Assembly: GCF_040807025.1 (NCBI RefSeq)
Contig: NC_090982.1
Span: forward strand, 50,451,112 to 50,515,111
Reading direction: 5' to 3'
Length of the DNA: 64,000 nt
Origin: Struthio camelus
Taxonomy: Eukaryota; Chordata; Aves; Struthioniformes; Struthionidae
In this document: positions 55,701 to 64,000 of the stretch, one piece after another
Layout of the letters: the number at the start of each line of letters is the position of its first letter
How positions within the stretch are numbered: position 1 is the first letter of the stretch
Made by a program: the position numbers and the translations under genes
Notes under the pieces: generated by a model
Told to the model about the DNA's origin: nothing
What the model saw: the letters and a program-made list of their open reading frames with translations, nothing else
Database searches by the model: none

Positions 55701-58700
55701 CTCACACTGCTTTCAGGGGAATAAACACTGCTTCTGCTGCCGATCTAAAATAAATATTTGTCTATTAATAAACTCATAGGTTACTGTATGAGAAACTCTT
55801 AAAACTCCTTAAAGTACCACATCTGTACTGATAGAACACATTTCCTGTCCTAAATGAACCAAGTAGCTTTTGATTGTTCTTGGAAGATTTTTATGATATT
55901 CTAAACATGCCCTGATAGCGTACACTTCTTTTATCTACAAGAATAGGCAGTAGCTCACAGTCTGCAAAAAAGGAACAGGGGTCTTAATTCATTCTATAAG
56001 TTTTCCCGAAATGCACTTTTCTGATCTGTCACTACTCCTTTATAGGCCATATATGACAAAGGCAAAGATGCACGTCCCAGCTAACATACGGACAGGACAG
56101 AATTACTGTGCAATTATCTGCTAGGCATCTGCAGCTTTTTTTTTTTTTTTTGGAAGAAAAAAAGAACAAAGGCTGTTAACTTTCTTATGGAATCTACTTT
56201 TGTATTCTCACACTAGGAGACTGATTCCACCCCACAAGAACTAATTTCACCAATCTTCCACTTAGCATGACAGAATCTCAGCAGTTTTAGTACACTGTCC
56301 TCACCTTTCGGAAGAGTCTCTGGCTCCCGCCCCCAGCAGATGTTGGATAATAAATGTAAACATTGTGGTCCTCAGCGCTAACTGGCTTTTCTACAAAAGG
56401 CTTTTGGAAAATTTCCCCATTCACTTCCACATGATCTTCTCCTTCAATCAAACTGCATTCTGAGGAAACAGTGCAAACAGAGATGCAATGATATATTCAT
56501 GGAAAAAGATGATTAGAGATTACGGGTGATTTTGGAGGTTGAAGTAGATTAACATGAATATTTGGTTGTCTGATTTGCTACTGACTGCACAAGGACTTGA
56601 TCATCATGTGCTGAATATGTTTGCTGTAGCACATCTAAATGGTATTACGTTAATCCTCTGTTTCAGGACTTCTGCTGATTCTTGCAGAATCAGAGAGCAA
56701 GTCCTCCCCTAAAGAGGCATAATCCTGTATATGAGCTTTTTTTTTTTTTTTTGGAAATGTTTCAAAGGAAGGAGGTAGGGCTGTTAGTTTCTTACTTTCT
56801 CTGAAATACCAGAGTGATCACAGCTAGACAGTTAATGTGGGGCCAGATGCAATGGTACTTTCATCGGGCTGAGAACTCTTTCACAATATGTGTTGGATTA
56901 GGTAGCTCTTCTGTGTATGGGATCAGAAGTCACTTCGCTACAGGCTGGCTGGGTGCAGTAGCTTTCATTTGACTTCAAAGACAATAAAATGAGTCTTTTT
57001 TTCTCTGACATCATGCAGACTTTTTCACCTAAAATTCTCTACCCCTCCAAAGAGCTACAACATGATAATGCTCCAATTTTCCTTATTGTTTATCTTACTC
57101 TTATGTCTTGATCTGTCATTGCAATCTCCTATAGTTATAGGATGTTTGATTTTTAGTAGAAAAAGCTCTTAGGTTTGCTTTCAAGAAGAGAAAAAATTCA
57201 TTGCAAGTGATGGTCAGAGGAGAACATCTGCAGAATCTCTCTGTACTACATTTCCTTTACACAGTTCCTTGTATTTGAAAGGGAAAGCATTCAATAGCCT
57301 GAGTTGTTTTTGCCAGTCTTACTACTCTAAGCAAGATTACTAATTACAGTGGGTAATTTAAGAAAAATCATGAATGCTGCTCTCCTTGGCTGGTAGCATA
57401 CTTCTGTATCAGTTTGATTTTGGAAGGCCTCATTCTAGCTGGTTTATGATGGCTATAAGAGAATTCTGATCCCAGACTTCAGAATCATCAAACATATACT
57501 GCAATTAAATACTAGAGAAGACATTGATCTCTGAGCCAATGAACTAATTCTCTAGAAAGTAAAGTTTAGTTAGCTTTCAAGTATGTATCTACTGTTCTCC
57601 AACGGAAACCAAAGGATGCCAGTGGTTGATACTTTTGTCATCAGTTTTTACCTTGGGGATTGTTTGGATCACGGTTTAGAACTGCATAACGAGGAAGTAA
57701 AATGCCTTCAGCTTTAAGAATACTGTATACTTCTCTCCTAGAAGGAAAGAACAGAAGTTGCACAGTAAGACTGCAAGTCCTGACAGTATTTGTATTTTCC
57801 AAACCCATGAGCGCGTGGAAGGGAGGAGGAAAATATATAACCACATCACATAAATCACTTGTAATACTCGGTGCATACAATGCTACAATGCTTCAAAAGG
57901 TTGTTGATGGAGAGCTGTACCTTTGCAGTGATCTCATCAGTATCAGCAAAACAATGTTTGCAGTGCCAGTGCTTTCCCTCCACACTCACACTGCAAGAGC
58001 AATTTCCACAGAACAAGTCTCTCAGTAGAAGAGAGTAACAAGAAGGGCTGAAAAAGTTCATATAGCACAGCAATTGAAGGCGTCCAAAACAGCAAGTCTG
58101 TTCACTGTTCAGAAAGCGCTAATGTTTCTTTATTTTGCTTACTACTGTTTTCTTAATATTTGCTAACCATGATTGCAGCCCAGAAAGAAAATTCACTTTG
58201 GTATTCAAATACCATGTGGTCATTCAACGACCCCCAGAAGTTTTAACGTTACAGAAAAAGTCTTTCATAAGCCACACGAATTCTATAACTATGGAATGCT
58301 CTACAGTAGCAGAGAACGGTTGTGACCCCAGAATCAAACGTTCTTTTATTTCCTCATCTCAGAGGCAATTAACTGTTTAATATATTTCCGATTAAGCTTT
58401 TCCTGTTTCACAGCTAACACCATCTTGCATAATAACTATGTTCACTGAGGCTGCTAATCTCTTTCAATATATACAACTGCAAAGTACGATGCTCGTAAAG
58501 CGTAAAATTAATACTCTACAAGAAATTGAACATTTCGAAGCGAGTCCCTCGCTTAGAAGTGGTTTGTTCTTGACAGGTAGTTAGCATCACTTACCTGTCT
58601 TGTATGTGATACTGCATATTCAAGTCATTGATTATAAATGGATTCCTGAGTTTTGCATAGGCAACTGCTTTGTCCAGGGGAAAACCTAAAATGTTTATTA

Positions 58701-61276
58701 ACGAGTATAAATAAGAATCACAAGACACAATGCTAGTAAATAGTTTGGAACCTTCATTTGCAAACTTCAGAGTATAACCAGACATATGGCTTTGGGAGGA
58801 TGTTCCCTCTCTCAACTGTAAACGTACATAATGTGAGCTTAAGACAATCATGAAACTATAGCTTGATTTCAGTGTACGTTGCCATAAGTAATCTTCCTGT
58901 TTCCCATTCCCTCCTCCTCACTCCACATTCCCTAGTGCCAGAACTAGGGCTTGTGTTGCCTCTGCCCGAAAAATGTGATTTTTAACCTCAGCCCACTCAT
59001 CTTTGGTTCACTGCAGAGTTCCACAAAAAACATAGAGATTAGCAGAGATACAGGAACAAGTAGCTAGAAACCCAACACGCCCACTGAGAGAGCAGCATGC
59101 TTTTGCAGTTATTGATCCAAGTTAGTATTAGATCAACAGGGCTTACCATTCCACTGGCTTTCCAAATATTTACTAATGGAACAGCTATTTTAAATGTCAT
59201 GTCAGGACAGCACTTTCTCACACAATAAAAACAGCATCATTTTAAGAGCTTGCATTTTAAAAGTCAGTTGTATTACATTAAACAAGACAAGGGCACTGCT
59301 TCCTAGGAAAAATCTAAGAGAACTGCAAGGCAAAAATAATTTAAAAAAATCCCTAGACTGGAAGAAATACTTAGTTGTTGAAAATATTCATTGTATTAGT
59401 AAAAGATTTACCTTTAGAATGAAAGGAAATGAGACAGTCACATAAAGGCCAGTTTTCAACTGGCTCATTCAAAATAACATCCTCTTCAAATATTACAACA
59501 GTTATGTACTTAAACATGGAGAGGCGTTCAAGAATTTCTTTCATTGGTTTGGACTTAGATTTCTTAGCCATTGAACAAATCCCAACTAAAATTTGTCTTT
59601 CTGGTGGCTGAGGGGGGGGAAAAAAAGCAATTATTAAGTATTCTCAGAATGCAACAGTGTAATAGCAGTATAATAGTGCAGACATATTCTGTTAAAATTT
59701 ACATACATGATTAAAAGCTATATTAGAGGTAGTAAATTGCTAGCAAGTAACACAACTCTGTGAGACAGCATTCTGCCCTGCGTCCTTATGAAACATGCTT
59801 CAGGAAATTAAATTTTTCAACAGGATTATACTACTTTAAAATATTTTTTATCTTACCAGGAACAAATAGACAGGATCAAAAACTGAGTGAGAAATGCCAC
59901 ACCAGAGTGAGATCACACTTGCGGCTTACTGGGAAATTAACCAGTAACTCATTTTTAAACAATTTAATTTTTCTAAATCTATTTAGCCACAAGGTTTCAC
60001 ATTTTATTACCCATAAGTGAATTATGATAATGAAAATGAATCAAATGGAAAATACTACTCTAGATTTCTCAGAGTTACTCTGTGTATAGCTAGTTTCACT
60101 CTGTATAGTCGATATTCTCTTTCACTTTATAAGCCTTCAAAAAATTTGACTTTCCCCAATGGTAGTAAGTGCAACAGCTAAACTGCTCATGTGTTTAAAA
60201 ATAAACAACCCCATAAAAATCCTTTAAAGCTACTGGTCTTTTAAAACATAGCCAGTTACTTTTTCTTGTTAAAATACACTGACTGCATTAAACAGCGTGA
60301 GCTGCTAATTTTGCAGTAGGTGTTTGCATTTCAATTAATCACAGCCAAGTGTTAGATTAACATTTCTTTTAATTTAAATTTTAGACATGCTTGCAAACAA
60401 CGAAAGTTTAATCTGATGATTCCCTAAAGTGAAATGTTACAGACAAAAAGATGAAGAAAAAAATACAATTTAACAGAGACATGACATTCTTCGTGCAGAC
60501 TAAAATGAAGAGCGTCAGTTCTAAACAAGCTAAAAAGTGGGAAGCAGTGTTAAAATAATTCAGAACATTCTGCAAGTACAACAAACTAGGGTATAAATTG
60601 AGATTAATTTTACATGCACTTTCTATAGACCAAGATAAGAAAGAAGGAAAGAATAAAAACATGTCATATCCTCATAAGAACAACAGTAAGATGATCATAA
60701 GATGAAAATAGAAATTTTAAGAATCTGTTCAAACTGACAAAGGTAATTCCATGGCAGTTGACAATATATACCAAGGATAAACTCTCTCTATCATTTTTTG
60801 CTACTCATTATCCAATTAAGGCTCATGCTCTGAAATTCAATCCCAGAAACCAAAACAAGTCTGCAAAACTGGCACAGCCACCTGAACTGCCCTCAAACTC
60901 TGTATTAAGGTCAAGCACATCTACTTCCTAGATCAAGGTATACATACTGCAACTTATTTTTCAAGTGTGGTGCATTGCCAAATGTAACTGATGGGTGGTT
61001 ATCTTAATATGATTAGACATTTCCCAATTTAGATCACCGTTTCAGTATTAGACTTAACGTGAGCTAATATAATTTCAAAGGTAAAATAACATTAGAAAAC
61101 ATACAGTGCATACATGCCCCTACAGTACATACAGAGTCATATTCTTCCTCTTCCTCTTCCGCATGGCCATAGAAGTGATCATAATCTGTAGACCTGGCTG
61201 AGTCCAGCAATTCCTCTCCATCTTCTCCACCGACGAAGAACCTAGGAGGATCGCTCTCTGTTGCGCTAACAGACAT
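22653..61276 (-). CDS. PPIP5K2: Inositol hexakisphosphate / diphosphoinositol-pentakisphosphate kinase 2
   Basis: Complete coding region in 29 exons (listed separately): 3687 nt, 1228 aa, or 1249 aa with the cassette exon at 31262-31324; human is 1243. Known role: the N-terminal ATP-grasp kinase phosphorylates IP6 and 5-IP7 at position 1 to make 1-IP7 and IP8, and the C-terminal histidine-acid-phosphatase-like domain removes that phosphate, in cytosol and nucleus. Seen here: acidic N-terminus; kinase about 50-380, with K258, D319, D331 and N333 matching human K248, D309, D321 and N323; phosphatase-like domain about 385-900 opening with RHGDRTP (397-403); Ser-rich disordered tail with an Arg5 nuclear-import-type motif (1013-1017). 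The offset of 10 comes from a longer N-terminus starting MSVSATESD. Exon phases agree at every junction and no frame break is seen. The C-terminal 33 residues differ from human. PPIP5K1 is excluded by the short tail and the MACIR neighbour. Confidence 0.97.
23870..23892. repeat. A12-G11 homopolymer junction
   Basis: Twelve A followed directly by eleven G, in PPIP5K2 intron 28. Confidence 0.8.
24783..24800. repeat. Poly(T) run of 18
   Basis: T18 followed by AAAATTTTTT, in PPIP5K2 intron 28. Confidence 0.8.
25591..25719 (-). CDS. PPIP5K2: PPIP5K2 exon 28
   Basis: Residues 1152-1194; includes [17 protein letters not shown], matching the human tail segment [17 protein letters not shown]. Polypyrimidine acceptor, donor T|GTAAGT; phase 1 in and out; 129 nt. 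Confidence 0.93.
27267..27398 (-). CDS. PPIP5K2: PPIP5K2 exon 27
   Basis: Residues 1108-1151; [18 protein letters not shown] and [12 protein letters not shown] are near-identical to human. Donor T|GTACTG is weak but is the only one that keeps phase 1 into exon 28. Confidence 0.93.
29492..29551 (-). CDS. Possible 60-bp PPIP5K2 cassette exon
   Basis: On the minus strand a pyrimidine-rich tract ending TGTGCAG is followed by 60 bases and a good donor (GTACGT). In the phase set by flanking exons 26 and 27 it is open and codes for [20 protein letters not shown], so inclusion would keep the frame. It sits in a locally GC-richer patch that is open for 163 codons on this strand. I know no PPIP5K isoform with this peptide; a mobile-element remnant or chance is as likely. 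Confidence 0.25.
31262..31324 (-). CDS. PPIP5K2: PPIP5K2 alternative cassette exon (21 aa)
   Basis: 63 nt between CTTTCTCAG and donor G|GTACGT, phase 1 in and out, so it can be skipped without frameshift. It codes for [20 protein letters not shown] plus split codons, the segment that separates long (1243 aa) from short (1222 aa) human PPIP5K2 isoforms and is also found in PPIP5K1. KRFSIS fits a basophilic-kinase phosphosite, which is inference. Confidence 0.9.
32215..32334 (-). CDS. PPIP5K2: PPIP5K2 exon 26
   Basis: Residues 1068-1107; [20 protein letters not shown] and [10 protein letters not shown] match human. Donor G|GTATGT; 120 nt, phase 1 in and out. Confidence 0.95.
34311..34344. repeat. 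T10-A10-(TA)7 low-complexity tract
   Basis: T10 is followed directly by A10 (self-complementary) and then TA repeats; in PPIP5K2 intron 25, just beyond exon 25. The region could extrude a hairpin. Confidence 0.8.
34410..34479 (-). CDS. PPIP5K2: PPIP5K2 exon 25
   Basis: 70 nt, phase 0 in and 1 out; residues 1045-1067, including [12 protein letters not shown] (human LRTPRTLVEQKQ). Acceptor TATCCAG, donor G|GTATGT. Confidence 0.93.
35711..35884 (-). CDS. PPIP5K2: PPIP5K2 exon 24 (Arg-rich nuclear-targeting segment)
   Basis: 174 nt, phase 0; residues 987-1044. Contains [22 protein letters not shown] and SIFGSWQQ. A nuclear localisation sequence is described in this part of human PPIP5K2; the Arg5 (1013-1017) with a following Ser is the visible candidate. 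Donor CAG|GTTTTT is weak, and read-through would add about 20 residues before a stop near 35648. Confidence 0.95.
37714..37767 (-). CDS. Possible 54-bp PPIP5K2 cassette exon
   Basis: Between exons 23 and 24, both phase 0 at this junction. The minus strand shows TGTTTTCAG, 54 open bases and a strong donor (GAAG|GTAAGAG). In phase 0 it codes for [18 protein letters not shown]. Both signals and the multiple of three argue for a real alternative exon; I do not recall it in human PPIP5K2, so it may be lineage-specific or cryptic. A second frame is also open, which weakens the coding argument. Confidence 0.4.
38213..38386 (-). CDS. PPIP5K2: PPIP5K2 exon 23
   Basis: 174 nt, phase 0; residues 929-986 with [20 protein letters not shown] and [13 protein letters not shown], start of the disordered tail. 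Acceptor TTGTAG, donor GAA|GTAAGT. Confidence 0.96.
39152..39268 (-). CDS. PPIP5K2: PPIP5K2 exon 22
   Basis: 117 nt, phase 0; residues 890-928, [20 protein letters not shown] onward, the end of the phosphatase-like domain. Separated from exon 21 by an intron of only 84 bp. Confidence 0.97.
39353..39460 (-). CDS. PPIP5K2: PPIP5K2 exon 21
   Basis: 108 nt, phase 0; residues 854-889, [20 protein letters not shown] and then [15 protein letters not shown]. Donor AAG|GTATTT. Confidence 0.97.
40953..41067 (-). CDS. PPIP5K2: PPIP5K2 exon 20
   Basis: 115 nt; residues 815-853, including [20 protein letters not shown], a conserved part of the phosphatase-like domain corresponding to the region of the second catalytic motif of histidine acid phosphatases. 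Confidence 0.97.
41258..41385 (-). CDS. PPIP5K2: PPIP5K2 exon 19
   Basis: 128 nt, phase 0 in and 2 out; residues 773-814, [20 protein letters not shown] onward to [10 protein letters not shown]. Donor T|GTAAGT. Confidence 0.97.
41663..41684 (+). repeat. G-rich tract (G4-A-G6-T-G10)
   Basis: Plus-strand G4, G6 and G10 blocks separated by single bases, in PPIP5K2 intron 18. It fits a G-quadruplex on the template strand and a C-rich tract in the pre-mRNA. Confidence 0.75.
41872..42095 (-). CDS. PPIP5K2: PPIP5K2 exon 18
   Basis: 224 nt, the largest coding exon; residues 698-772, [20 protein letters not shown], then [20 protein letters not shown], ending ADIVIPQ. Phosphatase-like domain; almost identical to human. 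Donor CAG|GTAAGC. Confidence 0.98.
43034..43175 (-). CDS. PPIP5K2: PPIP5K2 exon 17
   Basis: 142 nt; residues 651-697, [20 protein letters not shown], then [18 protein letters not shown]. Acceptor AATTGCAG, donor CAG|GTACTT. Confidence 0.97.
44707..44889 (-). CDS. PPIP5K2: PPIP5K2 exon 16
   Basis: 183 nt, phase 0; residues 590-650, [20 protein letters not shown] onward. Donor AAG|GTTAGA is non-ideal but the junction protein matches human exactly. Confidence 0.97.
45050..45685 (+). mobile_element. Possible solo LTR of an endogenous retrovirus (degraded)
   Basis: A patch of about 650 bp inside PPIP5K2 intron 15, clearly richer in GC than the intron, with LTR-like order on the plus strand: GC-rich upstream part, TATA box (TATAAAA, 45414-45420), then AATAAA at 45635-45640 about 220 bases later, followed by a T/G-containing stretch. 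No retroviral genes flank it, so it would be a solo LTR. I could not define terminal TG..CA or a target-site duplication, and the family is not recognised. Edges are approximate. Confidence 0.35.
46410..46531 (-). CDS. PPIP5K2: PPIP5K2 exon 15
   Basis: 122 nt; residues 549-589, [20 protein letters not shown] then [19 protein letters not shown], phosphatase-like core. Acceptor TTTGACAG, donor AAG|GTATGG. Confidence 0.97.
46634..46759 (-). CDS. PPIP5K2: PPIP5K2 exon 14
   Basis: 126 nt; residues 507-548, [20 protein letters not shown] then [20 protein letters not shown]. Only 102 bp from exon 15. Acceptor AATTAG, donor G|GTATAT. Confidence 0.96.
47398..47483 (-). CDS. PPIP5K2: PPIP5K2 exon 13
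   Basis: 86 nt; residues 478-506, [19 protein letters not shown] then CPKTSSEEE. Acceptor CTTCAG, donor G|GTATCG. Confidence 0.96.
48566..48675 (-). CDS. PPIP5K2: PPIP5K2 exon 12
   Basis: 110 nt; residues 442-477, [20 protein letters not shown] then a Lys/Glu-rich helix ending TVLEM. Preceded by the GC-AG intron. Donor AT|GTAAGT. Confidence 0.96.
48762..48837 (-). CDS. PPIP5K2: PPIP5K2 exon 11 (ends at a GC donor)
   Basis: 76 nt; residues 416-441, [20 protein letters not shown] then PKQLQ. The donor is TTGCAG|GCAAGT, a GC rather than GT, otherwise perfectly matched to U1; the following intron is 86 bp (48676-48761). Confidence 0.95.
49858..49944 (-). CDS. PPIP5K2: PPIP5K2 exon 10 (phosphatase signature)
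   Basis: 87 nt; residues 387-415, [20 protein letters not shown] onward. RHGDRTP (397-403) is the histidine-acid-phosphatase RHGxRxP motif, intact here, with His398 the predicted nucleophile position. Confidence 0.98.
50488..50589 (-). CDS. PPIP5K2: PPIP5K2 exon 9
   Basis: 102 nt; residues 353-386, [20 protein letters not shown] then [13 protein letters not shown], the linker between kinase and phosphatase-like domains. Confidence 0.97.
52028..52149 (-). CDS. PPIP5K2: PPIP5K2 exon 8 (kinase metal/ATP site)
   Basis: 122 nt; residues 313-352, [20 protein letters not shown] onward. D319, D331 and N333 correspond to the human ATP-grasp metal ligands D309, D321 and N323, so the kinase is predicted active. 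Confidence 0.98.
53257..53418 (-). CDS. PPIP5K2: PPIP5K2 exon 7
   Basis: 162 nt, phase 0; residues 259-312, [20 protein letters not shown] through [16 protein letters not shown], part of the kinase domain. Confidence 0.98.
55643..55744 (-). CDS. PPIP5K2: PPIP5K2 exon 6
   Basis: 102 nt, phase 0; residues 225-258, [20 protein letters not shown] then [14 protein letters not shown]. The final Lys is K258, equivalent to the human ATP-binding K248. Confidence 0.98.
56305..56459 (-). CDS. PPIP5K2: PPIP5K2 exon 5
   Basis: 155 nt; residues 173-224, [20 protein letters not shown] then the Gly-rich loop [16 protein letters not shown] of the kinase domain. Confidence 0.98.
57652..57737 (-). CDS. PPIP5K2: PPIP5K2 exon 4
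   Basis: 86 nt; residues 144-172, [20 protein letters not shown] then NRDPNNPQ, kinase domain. Donor G|GTAAAA. Confidence 0.97.
58595..58685 (-). CDS. PPIP5K2: PPIP5K2 exon 3
   Basis: 91 nt; residues 114-143, [20 protein letters not shown] then LNMQYHIQD. Acceptor TTTTAG, donor AG|GTAAGT. Confidence 0.97.
59412..59607 (-). CDS. PPIP5K2: PPIP5K2 exon 2
   Basis: 196 nt; residues 49-113, [20 protein letters not shown] through [20 protein letters not shown]. Start of the kinase module; near-identical to human. Confidence 0.98.
61133..61276 (-). CDS. PPIP5K2: PPIP5K2 exon 1 (start codon)
   Basis: 144 coding nt, phase 0 out; residues 1-48. Begins [20 protein letters not shown]; human begins MSEAPRFFVG, so this N-terminus is about ten residues longer. 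The segment ends in a Glu run ([11 protein letters not shown]). ATG has G at -3. Donor TCT|GTATGT. Confidence 0.95.
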
Positions 61277-61533
61277 GACTACAAGGCCTATGGAGATCTA
61301 GGTAGAAACTGCATCCACTTTGGCAGCTGAGACACTGGGCATATTCCCAATGACTTGGGAACACAAAAGGCCCCAGCTCTTTGATACTGCTTCTGCAGCG
61401 TTGCTACTGTGATTAAACTGTCTTCCAGGCACAGTTTAACCGGTATCAGCTGTTCATTATTGGTTTGAGTTGTTGCTCCAAGAAACCAGACACAGGTTAC
61501 AGTTTCCCTGAGATGATATGGCAACTTTTTATC
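61277..61533 (-). other. PPIP5K2: PPIP5K2 5' UTR in the start-codon exon
   Basis: 257 nt between the start codon and an acceptor (GTTTTTTAG) just above 61533. The region has no CpG richness, so it is an internal exon and the promoter with the first exon is further right. It contains an 8-codon upstream ORF at 61288-61314. Confidence 0.7.
61288..61314 (-). promoter_or_regulatory. Upstream ORF in PPIP5K2 5' UTR
   Basis: ATG CAG ... TAG codes for MQFLPRSP and stops 11 nt before the main ATG. Its closeness would disfavour reinitiation, so it could damp translation if its start is used. Confidence 0.5.
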
Positions 61534-64000
61534 CTAAAAAACAAACACACACATGCAACTGATAAAGGCACATAAAAACCACTTCCTTATTTTAAAAAAG
61601 CATTTGGAGAACTATATACCTCTGATATACGACAGAGTGTCCAAAGCAAAAGCATCAGAAGTAAAGCCCTGCAGGCTGCACACAATCTACATTTCTACAT
61701 GTATGTTCGGAGCAGGGGGAAGTAATTTCAAGATGTTTTCAAACTGCTTACTCAGATATTTCAAAAATATCTATCTGGTATAACTCAGGAAAGTAAAAAG
61801 CATTAAATGCATTCTTTCCAACTTTTAGGAAGGGTAAAGCATAAAGGAGATTTTATAAAGAGATAAAGGAACAAAAGTCTTCTCCGATATTTGAGATATT
61901 TAAATCCCTATTCCTGTCAGCTGTTCTCCCTCCCCCCCATCGTTTCCCAGTCAAATGAGCCATGGTAAACAACTAAAACTAACAGATAAAAATACTAAAA
62001 TAAATAAATAAATATATATAGCACCACTATTAAAGCTATTTAAGAAAATTATTCTTTCAAAAACACAATAAGACTCTGGTTTGAAAGCAAAATGTGTATG
62101 TTAACTTGGTGTCATGTGCTTATTTAGTTTGTTAATTTTTCAGTGTGAAAATGAAGCAACACTTAATCAATTCCAGAAATATCCATCAGCTCTGCCTTTG
62201 ATCAAAACTACTTCTAAGCATCAACTTTCAATGTCCCAGCAAAGTGGATACACATTAACCAGTCACGTCAAAATAAGATTTTGGCCAAGCAAGCTGTATG
62301 CAGAAACAGACTCAATGCTCAGTCTTCCATTAGATTAACTAGACAACTGTTATCATTATAAATTGTGCATGATTTTGTCGTATTAATTATAACCCATTAT
62401 TATTTGGAATTTTAATAAGCAGTTATTTGTTTAGAAGTTCATCTGATCACTTGGTTTCAGCGAAATGGCAGAAGTCATTTACAGGAATGCAAGTACACAA
62501 CAGCTACAGAGACTGAGCTGCATGCCACATGCGGTAGAGGCAAACCACATCAACCTTCTTAAACAATGGTTTTAGACAATGAGAAAAAAGTTGCTGTAAT
62601 GCATAAGCGTTCTAAATTAAAGGGATAAGAACAAAAATCATTTAGGTCGTTCATTAGTCAAATCATTGTGTAAGTACCATTGAACAATGATGTCTCAGCA
62701 GAACTGAATTTGTCTTTAAATATCTGCCAAAATAACTTCGATTGTTCTATAAACCAAGTGAAGCAATAGGCAATTTTCGGTGGTAATCAGCCATTCAGCC
62801 CCCTGTGAAAGGGGGTGGTAAACAGAGCAAAAGTTACCTGCCGTAAGTCAGAGAGCAATAGATTAAGCATGGACAAACAATACAGCTGCTTCAGATACAG
62901 AAAAGCTGAGGTCTAAACAACAGACACACTGGGATCTTGGAGTGACAGCAAGGGATTCCACTCTTAAATATATTTGCTACACACCTGCTGTTTCAATCCC
63001 ATTAATAAAAATTACATTCTTTTATCATCTCAAACTGCAGCCGTTTGTGTTTCAAGCAACAAGAACATAATTAAACTTCAAACAATTCATTTTGCTGCCA
63101 CGTGAGAGTTAGAAATTAGAGTACTGAGAGAACCCCTTTTATGAAACGGTGAAGAAAGCAAGCTGTCCAAATGTTGTTTCAAGTAAGATTCAGCAAGGCA
63201 GAGGTTATTGACAACATACACTGACAACTAATTCAGAATTTTGAAATAGTATTAAAGATAAAATTGAGTCAAAGAATTGGATCCAATCTTAAGAAAAACG
63301 ACAATAATGTTTAACAGTTCCTCTCAAGACAGTTTGTCCCCCCCCCCAATTCTCTAAGTACTCTCACATTTAAAAGTATAATTAATTAGTCAGGTGAGTT
63401 CCTCACCAGGCCAATGAAAAAAAATCATTCTCAATTTGGTCACGAGAAGCTGAAGGAGGTATTGCAATATTTTACAGCTATCCCTAAAGCATAAGTGAGA
63501 TAATACAGAATAAAAGCATAACTCTCTGTAAGGCCACGGTACAAATCATGATGCACTATTGCGCCACATTCATGAAGTTCTTGTCACTTCCTCTTCAGAA
63601 AAAGGGGGAGAATGCAAAGAAAAGGGTAAACAATTGAGGCATGACAAATCTACAAGATCATCAGCAACGGAGAAGGAAAATAGGGTATGACTGTTCATTA
63701 TCGCTTCTAATGTTTTGCTTGAGGGCAAAGACTAGCAAGTGGAAGAGAAAAAGAAGAGTTTTTTCCCTCACAGTATACATAATTATGCTTTGGAAGTCCA
63801 GATGTTTTTGATTCTATAAACCTGTACGGGTTCAAAAAGTGATTAGGTAAGTTCATGGAAGGAGGAAAATATTGGATGCGATACCATCTCTTGAAGATGA
63901 ATGAAGACATGCACTGCACTTAACATAAGATGACCTTTGTTCCCAAAGGCGGCTGCTGGGCACCACTTTAACACACAACTTCTCTTAGAAGGAGAATGAA
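61534..64000 (-). other. PPIP5K2 5' intron, running off the window
   Basis: AT-rich, no CpG island, no coding exon recognised on either strand. Contains a (TAAA)n-(TA)n tract at 61997-62020 and C10 at 63338-63347. The PPIP5K2 promoter, in other vertebrates close to GIN1, should lie to the right. Confidence 0.6.
61997..62020. repeat. (TAAA)n-(TA)n microsatellite
   Basis: AAAA followed by TAAA units, then TATATATA; intronic. Confidence 0.8.

Noticed and set aside
1-64000. CRISPR arrays, tRNA or rRNA genes, insertion sequences, bacterial operons
   Set aside because: The window is vertebrate; no regularly spaced repeats, cloverleaf-like segments or transposase genes were seen on reading both strands.

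Overview
This window is vertebrate nuclear DNA, most likely from a bird or another sauropsid. It is AT-rich, has split genes with GT-AG introns, a single CpG island and many homopolymer runs, and shows no recognisable mammalian Alu or L1 copies. It is not a bacterial or mobile-element locus. It holds two protein genes, both on the minus strand and recognised from their translated proteins: MACIR (C5orf30, the UNC119-binding macrophage immunometabolism regulator) at the left, and PPIP5K2 (diphosphoinositol pentakisphosphate kinase 2, VIP2/HISPPD1) filling the right two thirds. They lie head-to-tail as on human 5q21. Because human 5q corresponds largely to the avian Z, Z linkage is a reasonable inference if this is a bird.

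Layout from low to high coordinate: 1-3944, MACIR 3' UTR and downstream sequence; 3945-4568, the complete single-exon MACIR coding region (207 aa); 4590 to about 14425, MACIR 5' intron(s); 13720-14815, the CpG-island promoter, with a strong minus-strand donor ending a probable noncoding first exon at 14426; about 14816-20900, intergenic, with a few weak exon-like patches on the plus strand; about 20900-22652, probable PPIP5K2 3' UTR; 22653-61276, the PPIP5K2 coding region in 29 constitutive exons plus a 63-bp cassette exon at 31262-31324; 61277-61533, the 5' UTR part of the start-codon exon; 61534-64000, 5' intron. The PPIP5K2 promoter and true first exon are beyond the right edge.

I set every PPIP5K2 exon boundary by splice signals and phase. 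The 29 exons sum to 3687 nt (1228 codons plus stop) with consistent phases throughout. With the cassette the protein is 1249 aa, against 1243 in human. Catalytic kinase residues fall at human number plus 10 (K258, D319, D331, N333), and the phosphatase signature RHGDRTP is at 397-403.

I found no undescribed biological system. Points deserving a second look are: the conserved 63-bp cassette exon; two further in-frame cassette candidates (37714-37767 and 29492-29551); a GC-AG intron of 86 bp; an 8-codon upstream ORF ending 11 nt before the PPIP5K2 start; a possible solo LTR in a PPIP5K2 intron at about 45050-45685; and small coding-like patches downstream of the CpG island. The two genes are not known to act in one pathway: PPIP5K2 makes and breaks inositol pyrophosphates in cytosol and nucleus, while MACIR acts with UNC119 in lipidated-protein trafficking and in macrophage metabolic state.
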